Origin: Sphingomonas populi
Lineage (GTDB): Bacteria; Pseudomonadota; Alphaproteobacteria; Sphingomonadales; Sphingomonadaceae
Direction of reading: 5' to 3'
DNA: 64,000 nt
Assembly: GCF_004208535.1 (NCBI RefSeq)
Contig: NZ_SGIS01000022.1
Span: 1 to 64,000 of the forward strand
Shown here in pieces: positions 55,102-64,000 of this stretch (positions are counted from its first letter, which is position 1; each line of letters opens with the position of its first letter). Below the pieces are notes generated by a model. That model searched no databases. It had not been told where the DNA came from and worked only from the letters and a program-made list of their open reading frames with translations. The position numbers were made by a program, and so were the translations under genes.

Positions 55102-56280
55102 ATGGCCGACGCCAAACCTATTTCCGCGCCCGAAGGTGCCACTGGCGTGTTGGTTCTCGCATCGGGCGATGTGGTGTGGGGGCGTGGTTTCGGCGTTGAG
55201 GGCGCGGCGGTCGGCGAGGTGTGTTTCCACACCGCGATGACCGGCTATCAGGAGATCATGACCGATCCGTCGTTTGCGGGTCAGATCATTACCTTCACCT
55301 TCCCGCACATCGGCAATGTCGGTGCGAACCCGGATGACGTCGAGGCCGACGAACCCCATGCGCTCGGCATGATCGTGCGCGAGGACGTGACCGAGCCTTC
55401 CAACTTCCGCAGCGTCGAACGGCTCGACGACTGGATGACGCGGCACAACCGCATCGGCCTCGCCGGCATCGATACACGCGCGCTGACCAAGCGAATCCGC
55501 GCGGGCGGCGCGCCCAACGGCGTGATCGCGCACAGCGCGGACGGCGTGTTCGACATTCCCGCTTTGCTCGCGCAGGCGCAGGGCTGGCCGGGGCTGGAGG
55601 GCATGGACCTCGCCATCGACGTGACTCGCGAGACGCATGGGGCGTGGGAGGGCGGCATCTGGCGGCTCGGTTTCGGGTATGAAGATGGCGTGAGCGAGGG
55701 CGCGCGTCCGCATGTCGTCGCGATCGATTATGGCTCGAAGCGCAACATCTTCCGCAACCTCGTCGCCGCCGGCGCCAAGGTTTCGGTGGTGCCCGCGACC
55801 GCGACGTTCGACGAGGTGATGGCACTCGCGCCGGACGGCATCTTTCTGTCGAACGGCCCCGGCGATCCCGCCGCTACCGGCGTGTATGCGGTGCCGGTGA
55901 TCCGGCAGTTGCTGGAGACGGGCAAGCCGCTGTTCGGCATCTGCCTCGGCCACCAGTTGCTCGCGCTCGCGGTGGGCGCCGAGACCAGCAAGATGTTCCA
56001 GGGCCATCGCGGCGCCAACCATCCGGTCCAGCGGCTGGGCGACGGCGGCGTTGAGATCACCAGCATGAACCACGGCTTCGCGGTGCTGAGCGAGAGCCTG
56101 CCTGACAACGCGCGCGCGACCCATGTATCGCTGTTCGACGGATCGAACGCGGGGCTGGAACTGGTCGATCGCCCGGCGTTCTCGGTGCAATACCACCCCG
56201 AGGCGTCGCCGGGGCCGCAGGACAGCCTGTATCTGTTCGGCAAGTTCGTCGATATGCTCAACCCGGCGGTGATGGCATGA
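55102..56280 (+). CDS. carA: Carbamoyl-phosphate synthase small subunit
   Basis: This 392-residue glutaminase subunit releases ammonia for carbamoyl phosphate used in pyrimidine and arginine synthesis. The CPSase domain (TAMTGYQEIMTDPSFAGQI in its core) precedes a class I amidotransferase with Cys281 in GICLGHQ and VQYHPEASPGP. ATG at 55102 with CAGGAG upstream is chosen. It overlaps the next gene by four bases. Confidence 0.97.
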   Translation: MADAKPISAPEGATGVLVLASGDVVWGRGFGVEGAAVGEVCFHTAMTGYQEIMTDPSFAGQIITFTFPHIGNVGANPDDVEADEPHALGMIVREDVTEPSNFRSVERLDDWMTRHNRIGLAGIDTRALTKRIRAGGAPNGVIAHSADGVFDIPALLAQAQGWPGLEGMDLAIDVTRETHGAWEGGIWRLGFGYEDGVSEGARPHVVAIDYGSKRNIFRNLVAAGAKVSVVPATATFDEVMALAPDGIFLSNGPGDPAATGVYAVPVIRQLLETGKPLFGICLGHQLLALAVGAETSKMFQGHRGANHPVQRLGDGGVEITSMNHGFAVLSESLPDNARATHVSLFDGSNAGLELVDRPAFSVQYHPEASPGPQDSLYLFGKFVDMLNPAVMA

Positions 56281-56654
56281 CGCTCCCAGAAGTCGATCCC
56301 AAGCGGCTCGAAGCCGAGTGGGCGGCGGACAAGGACGTGCTCGCCAGCCTCGCCGCGAACGGCGACCGTGCCGAGATCGTGCGGCTGGTCGATGTGAGCT
56401 TTCGCGGCGACGAGGCGGCGCTGGAGCGACTGGAGGACGATGCCGAGACGCTCGGCTTCAGCTTCATCGAGCGCGAGGAGGACGAGGACGGCGAGATCAG
56501 CACGTTCCTCGGGATCGAGCAGAGCGTCGATGCCGACGCGATCCGCGCGCTGACGCTCAAGTGCCTGCAGATCGAGCTTCTGTACGATGTGGAATATGAT
56601 GGCTGGGGTTGCACGGCTGAGGCCGGACCTGGCGAAACCGGATTGAAGAACTGA
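56277..56654 (+). CDS. RraB-like ribonuclease E inhibitor family protein
   Basis: The 125-residue acidic protein has the RraB layout: [16 protein letters not shown], a variable acidic middle and a C-terminal YDGWGC motif. RraB proteins bind RNase E and change mRNA decay in enterobacteria. Here the gene is wedged between carA (ATGA overlap) and carB (one base apart), so it is co-translated with carbamoyl-phosphate synthase. RNase E binding is inference. Confidence 0.78.
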   Translation: MTLPEVDPKRLEAEWAADKDVLASLAANGDRAEIVRLVDVSFRGDEAALERLEDDAETLGFSFIEREEDEDGEISTFLGIEQSVDADAIRALTLKCLQIELLYDVEYDGWGCTAEAGPGETGLKN

Positions 56655-56655
56655 C

Positions 56656-59976
<3,321 letters not shown>

Positions 59977-60069
59977 TCGCACGATTACTCCCCAACAGTT
60001 GAACACAGTGCGGGTCGGTCCGGAAGGGCCGGCTTGGGGACACATTTTCGGGACGAAGGATTTCAAGGG

Positions 60070-60546
60070 ATGGCGACCGTCGACAAGATGCCGATGCTGC
60101 AGGAGGGCCATGACACGCTCACTGCGCACCTCAAACAGCTTAAGGCCGAGCGTCCCCTGATCGTCGACGCCATCGAGGAAGCACGCGCGCACGGCGACCT
60201 TTCGGAAAACGCCGAATATCACGCCGCCAAGGAGCGGCAGGGCCAGATCGAGGCGTCGATCTCCGATATCGAGGACAAGCTGAGCCGCGCGCAGATCATC
60301 GATCCGCGCGATCTCTCCGGCGATAAGGTGGTGTTCGGCGCGACCGTGACGTTGCTCGACGAGGACGAGAAGCCGGTGAAATACCAGATCGTCGGCCAGA
60401 CCGAGGCCGACGCCAAGGGCGGGCGGATCTCGTACAACTCACCGCTCGGCCGGGCGCTGATTGGGCGCAAGGTTGAGGACGAGGTTGAGGTGACGGTGCC
60501 TTCTGGCGACCGCTATTACGTCGTGTCGAAGATCGAGTTTATCTAA
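60070..60546 (+). CDS. greA: Transcription elongation factor GreA
   Basis: The 158-residue factor has an N-terminal coiled coil (residues 10-75, with [16 protein letters not shown] at its tip) and a C-terminal FKBP-like domain ([18 protein letters not shown]). It restarts backtracked RNA polymerase. ATG at 60070 has AAGGG upstream; an earlier frame start at 60034 is rejected. It is 93 bases after carB. Confidence 0.96.
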   Translation: MATVDKMPMLQEGHDTLTAHLKQLKAERPLIVDAIEEARAHGDLSENAEYHAAKERQGQIEASISDIEDKLSRAQIIDPRDLSGDKVVFGATVTLLDEDEKPVKYQIVGQTEADAKGGRISYNSPLGRALIGRKVEDEVEVTVPSGDRYYVVSKIEFI

Positions 60547-60556
60547 GCGGCGGCGA

Positions 60557-60577
60557 CGGGATCAGCGAAGCTGATCC
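60557..60577. terminator. Hairpin after greA
   Basis: GGGATCAGC pairs with GCTGATCCC around GAA, 10 bases after the greA stop. No T-run follows, so termination is uncertain. A second hairpin, CGACGCGGGA/TCCCGCGTCG, lies near 60622-60647. Confidence 0.45.
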
Positions 60578-60684
60578 CGAGCTTCAGCCGCGACCGGCCG
60601 GCGGCGCTCCAGCGCCGACCGACGACGCGGGATTTACTCCCGCGTCGCGCTGTGTCGCGCGCGCGTTCATCAAAACACGACACC

Positions 60685-60770
60685 GTCGCCCCGGCGCAGG
60701 CCGGGGCCGCTGCGTTTGGGGCACCCGGCCAGCCAAGCTACGCAGCGGCCCCGGCCTGCGCCGGGGCGAC
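60685..60770. repeat. Long paired REP palindrome
   Basis: A 31-bp arm (60685-60715) is perfectly inverted at 60740-60770, with 24 bp between. The core CCCCGGCGCAGGCCGGGG also occurs at 29912. It lies between greA and the DUF4170 gene and would form a very stable cruciform or RNA hairpin. Confidence 0.9.
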
Positions 60771-60786
60771 GAAGCTTGTCTGCGCT

Positions 60787-61017
60787 TCAGACGGCGGGCG
60801 GTGCCATCAAATCCGGCTCCAGCAATCTATGCATATGAACGATGACATACTTCATCTCGGCATCATCGACGGTGCGCTGCGCGGCGGCGCGCCAGGCCTT
60901 TTCGGCGGTGGCATAATCGGGGAAGATGCCGACGACATCGAGAGACGTCGTATCGTTGAAGTCGAGCGTCTGCGGATCGCTGACGCGGCCGCCGAAGACG
61001 AGGTGGAGTTTGCTCAT
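60787..61017 (-). CDS. DUF4170 family protein
   Basis: The 76-residue protein, MSKLHLVFGGRVSDP at its start and ending VHMHRLLEPD, matches DUF4170, a small alphaproteobacterial family. It has no signal or membrane segment. The function is unknown. It ends next to the REP palindrome. Confidence 0.85.
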   Translation of the reverse strand: MSKLHLVFGGRVSDPQTLDFNDTTSLDVVGIFPDYATAEKAWRAAAQRTVDDAEMKYVIVHMHRLLEPDLMAPPAV

Positions 61018-61127
61018 GACCGGTCTTTCCGTGGGGGAGGGGACGCCCTCCTCTTAGGGGGGCGGCCCGCAGATTCCAACCTGCTGCACTGCAACGAAAG
61101 CATATTGCCACGGGAAGACCGCGTGCG

Positions 61128-62426
61128 TCAGGCGGCGGCAAGTCTCGCGTCGGGCAGGTCGCTCGCGACCAATCCGGCGCGCTTGGCGACGATCAGCGGC
61201 ACCAGCACCTGCCCGGCGACGTTGACGGCGGTGCGGCCCATGTCGAGGATCGGGTCGATCGCGAGCAGCAGCCCCGCACCCTCCAGCGGCAGGCCGAGCG
61301 TCGATAGTGTCAGCGTCAGCATCACCAGCGCGCCGGTCAGCCCCGCCGTCGCTGCCGAGCCGAGCACCGAGACGAGCGCGATCAGCACGTAATCGACCGG
61401 CCCGAGCGTCATCCCGAAATATTGGGCGACGAAAATCGCGGCGATCGCCGGGTAGATCGCGGCGCAGCCGTCCATCTTCGTGGTCGCCGCGAACGGCACC
61501 GCGAAGGCGGCGTAGCTGCGCGGCACGCCGAGCCGTTCGGCGGCTTGCTCGGTGACGGGCAAAGTGGCGATCGACGAGCGCGAGACGAAACCGAGTTGGA
61601 TCGCCGGCCATGCGCCCGCGAAAAAGCGCGCCGGCGAGATGCCGTTGGCGATCATCAGCAGCGGATAGACCACGAGCAGTACCAGCGCGAGGCCGAGATA
61701 GACCGAGCCGGCGAACGCGCCGAGCGCCGACAGTGATGTCCAGCCATAATGGACGATCGCATTGCCGAGCAGCGCGGCGGTGCCGATCGGGGTCAGCCGC
61801 ACCACCCAGCGCAGCAGCCGGCGGAAGATCGCGAGGGCCGAGGCGTTGAAGGCGAGGAACGGCGCGCCGGCTTCTCCCACGCGCACCGCCGCCGCGCCGA
61901 TCGCGACCGCGACGACGATTAATTGCAGCACGTTGAACGACAGCGCCGTCTTGACCGCATCGCCCTTGATCGTGGTCGAGGCGCTGAGGCCGAGTACGTT
62001 GGCGGGAATCAGCCCGCGCAGGAAATCGAGCCAGCTTCCGGTCGTATCGGGCCGCACCGCCGCCGCACGCTCGACGCCGGCGTGAAGCCCCGGCTGGATC
62101 GTCACGCCGAGCGTGATGCCGATCGCGACGGCGATGGCGGCGGTGATCGCGAACCAGATGAGCGTCGATGTCACCAGCCGCGCGGCATTGTCGAGTGAGC
62201 GCAAAGCAGCGATCGACGCGACGATCGCGGTGAACACCAGCGGCGCGACCAAAGCCTTGAGCAATTGCACGAAACTCTCGCCGATGATGCGCAACGCCTC
62301 GGCCAGCGGACCCGGCGCATCGGGCGTCACATAGCCGCGCGCGATCACGCCGAGCGCGATGCCCGCAGCCATGCCGACCGCGACCTGCGCGCCGAAGGGG
62401 AAGGAGAGGCGGCGAGCCTCGGTCAT
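61128..62426 (-). CDS. Dicarboxylate/amino acid:cation symporter
   Basis: This 432-residue DAACS transporter has about eight membrane helices. Family motifs include FVQLLKALVAPLVF, RSSIATLPVT (in place of the serine-rich hairpin loop) and KMDGCAAIYPAIAAIF. It should take up C4-dicarboxylates or acidic amino acids with sodium or protons. ATG at 62426 overlaps the upstream C26 gene's stop. Confidence 0.93.
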   Translation of the reverse strand: MTEARRLSFPFGAQVAVGMAAGIALGVIARGYVTPDAPGPLAEALRIIGESFVQLLKALVAPLVFTAIVASIAALRSLDNAARLVTSTLIWFAITAAIAVAIGITLGVTIQPGLHAGVERAAAVRPDTTGSWLDFLRGLIPANVLGLSASTTIKGDAVKTALSFNVLQLIVVAVAIGAAAVRVGEAGAPFLAFNASALAIFRRLLRWVVRLTPIGTAALLGNAIVHYGWTSLSALGAFAGSVYLGLALVLLVVYPLLMIANGISPARFFAGAWPAIQLGFVSRSSIATLPVTEQAAERLGVPRSYAAFAVPFAATTKMDGCAAIYPAIAAIFVAQYFGMTLGPVDYVLIALVSVLGSAATAGLTGALVMLTLTLSTLGLPLEGAGLLLAIDPILDMGRTAVNVAGQVLVPLIVAKRAGLVASDLPDARLAAA

Positions 62427-63205
62427 GATAACGTCCTTACATTCGTGGCGAGCGCCGTGCCGATCCGGTCGAAGAACGCGCTGCTCGCCTGGCTGGTGCC
62501 GATGTCCCATTCGGGGTGCCATTGCACCGCGAGCACGTCGGCGCCGCAGGGTTGGGCGGAAAAGGCTTCGATCAGTCCGTCCTCGGCGGCGGTCGCCTCG
62601 ATCGTGAGGCCGTGGCCGAGCCGGTCGATACCCTGATGATGCACCGAATTGACGGATTCGGCGGCCACACCCGCCTGCGCCTGCAACATTCCGCCGGGCG
62701 TCAGCGTGAGATCGTGGCGATGCTCGAAATGGCGCTCATAGTGAGTCCCGTCGGCGAGGCCGCAATGGTGGACCGAGTCGAGCCCATCGGTGAGCGTGCC
62801 GCCGAACAGCACGTTCAGCTCCTGCAAGCCCCGGCAGATGCCGAACACCGGCCGCGCGCCTTCGATCATGTGTGCGGCGAGGCGCAGCGCCACTTCGTCG
62901 CGCTGCTCGTCGACGGGGCCGTTATCGTCGCGGGCCGCGCCGTAGCGCGTGGCGGCGACGTTCGAGCGCGATCCGGTCAGCAACAGCCCGTCGAGCCGAT
63001 CGACCAGCGCGAGCGCGTCGCAGGCATCCGACACCGCCGGGATCAGCACCACCGCCGCGCCGGCGAAATCCGCGAGCGGCTGGACGAAACGCGTCGCCAC
63101 CGCCTGCACCGGGCGCTGCGAGAATTCGTTGCAGCACAAGACGCCGATCACCGGGCGGCGCGCGCAGCCCGACTGGCGCGGCCAGGGGTTGGACCAGGCG
63201 CTCAA
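62423..63205 (-). CDS. Class I glutamine amidotransferase-like peptidase C26
   Basis: The 260-residue protein carries GICRGLQELNV with the Cys nucleophile and VQWHPEWD with the catalytic His. It belongs to the gamma-glutamyl-GABA hydrolase group (PuuD-like). The start is TTG at 63205, inside the end of cysE. It may work on gamma-glutamyl compounds; the neighbouring dicarboxylate carrier would fit glutamate metabolism. Confidence 0.9.
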   Translation of the reverse strand: MSAWSNPWPRQSGCARRPVIGVLCCNEFSQRPVQAVATRFVQPLADFAGAAVVLIPAVSDACDALALVDRLDGLLLTGSRSNVAATRYGAARDDNGPVDEQRDEVALRLAAHMIEGARPVFGICRGLQELNVLFGGTLTDGLDSVHHCGLADGTHYERHFEHRHDLTLTPGGMLQAQAGVAAESVNSVHHQGIDRLGHGLTIEATAAEDGLIEAFSAQPCGADVLAVQWHPEWDIGTSQASSAFFDRIGTALATNVRTLS

Positions 63206-64000
63206 GGGTTCCGCCCCGACAGCGCGGCGCGCAGGTCTTCGGCGGTCTCGCGATCGGCGATTTTTGCTGCGGGCTGAGTCACGACGCTGCCGGGCGGCAC
63301 GTCCTCAAGCAGCCAGACGTTGCCGCCGATCGTCGCGCCGCGTCCGATCGTCACGCGGCCGAGGATCGTCGCGCCGGCGTAGATCGTCACGTCGTCCTCC
63401 AGCACGGGATGGCGGGCGTAGCGTTCGCGCGGCCCCACATGCGTCAGCCCGAGCGGGCTGCGCGCGCCGAGCGTGACATGCTGGTACAGCTTGGCGCGTG
63501 CGCCGATGATCGTGGTTTCGCCGATCACGACGCCGGTGCCATGATCGATGAAGAAGCTCGGCCCGATCGTCGCGCCGGGATGGATGTCGATGCCGGTGCG
63601 GCTGTTGGCGATCTCCGAGATGATCCGCGCGACGATCGGCGCGCCAAGCGCGTGGAGTTCGTGCGCGATGCGGTGATAGCGCACCGCGATCGCGCCGGGA
63701 TAGCAGATCAGGATCTCATCGACGCTGCGTGCGGCGGGGTCGCCGAGGAACGCTGCCTCGACATCGGCATCGATCAGCCGGCGGATATCGCCGAGCGTGG
63801 CGGCGAACAGGCGGGTGATGAGCTCGGGCTGTTCGGGGTCGAACGGGGTTGCCGTCTCGTCCTGCCAATAGGCGAGTTCCTTGGCGATCTCGCCGCGCAG
63901 CACATCAAGCCCGAGCGCGAGACGATCAGCGACGAAGCCGTCCTCCTGCGAGTCCGGGCCGGCGAAGTCGCCGATCCGGCGTGGGTATATCGCGCCCGAG
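63202..64000 (-). CDS. cysE: Serine O-acetyltransferase (5' end outside window)
   Basis: The enzyme acetylates serine for cysteine synthesis. The left-handed helix repeats contain GIDIHPGATIGPSFFIDHGTG and VVIGETTIIGARAKLYQHVTL, split here to show the motifs. The frame stays open past the GTG at 63903 to the window edge (residues reading RRIGDFAGPDSQEDG), so the true start is probably beyond 64000. It is the first gene of a leftward group with the C26 and symporter genes. Confidence 0.9.
   Translation of the reverse strand, partial: SGAIYPRRIGDFAGPDSQEDGFVADRLALGLDVLRGEIAKELAYWQDETATPFDPEQPELITRLFAATLGDIRRLIDADVEAAFLGDPAARSVDEILICYPGAIAVRYHRIAHELHALGAPIVARIISEIANSRTGIDIHPGATIGPSFFIDHGTGVVIGETTIIGARAKLYQHVTLGARSPLGLTHVGPRERYARHPVLEDDVTIYAGATILGRVTIGRGATIGGNVWLLEDVPPGSVVTQPAAKIADRETAEDLRAALSGRNP

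Overview
The window looks like a piece of a Sphingomonas-type alphaproteobacterial chromosome. It is GC-rich, has the rpsP-rimM-trmD-rplS and dnaG-rpoD gene orders, a large TonB-dependent receptor, DUF418, S9 and M2 peptidase genes, and the REP-like repeats common in sphingomonads. The genus assignment is inference from gene content; no rRNA is present. Region 1 (1-21571) is the right-hand part of an integrative conjugative element (ICE). Its left end lies outside the window. From the left it holds the tail of an IS3-family insertion sequence, then an accessory block: a gamma-class adenine methyltransferase with a large unrecognised partner whose 3' end was cut by the IS, a divergent TIR-like protein, a Fic/winged-helix protein with a likely operator, and a fused nucleotidyltransferase-HEPN protein. 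Next comes a P-type conjugation block, traG-RHH-trbBCDEJLFGI plus a DUF2274 gene and a small helix-turn-helix gene. It closes with a tyrosine integrase lying directly beside tRNA-Ser(GGA), the probable attachment site. No relaxase gene is visible, although one is usually found just upstream of traG in such elements. Region 2 (21572-34539) is chromosomal backbone: a cyclophilin, a TonB receptor with two phosphoesterase genes (a possible organic-phosphate scavenging group), ychF, sodB, yciB-ftsY-mtaB, and a GGDEF/EAL protein with a degenerate GGDEF site. Region 3 (34540-39140) is the ffh-rpsP-rimM-trmD-rplS operon, with a vapBC toxin-antitoxin pair inserted between rimM and trmD so that trmD starts inside the vapC stop. 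Region 4 (39140-49886) holds tandem and inverted repeats, DUF418, a DPP-type S9 peptidase, MgtC, asd, a uracil-DNA-glycosylase-like protein behind a perfect hairpin, two GFA proteins, an alpha/beta hydrolase and an M2 dipeptidase. Region 5 (50052-64000) holds rpoD-dnaG, a DUF559 nuclease bounded by REP hairpins, a yqeY-like gene, carA-rraB-like-carB, greA, a long REP palindrome, a DUF4170 gene, a dicarboxylate symporter, a C26 peptidase and a partial cysE. The most unusual items are the IS-cut methyltransferase module with its TIR-like neighbour, vapBC inside a ribosomal operon, the terminator-like hairpin in the divergent gap before ffh, and the hairpin-led UDG-like gene.
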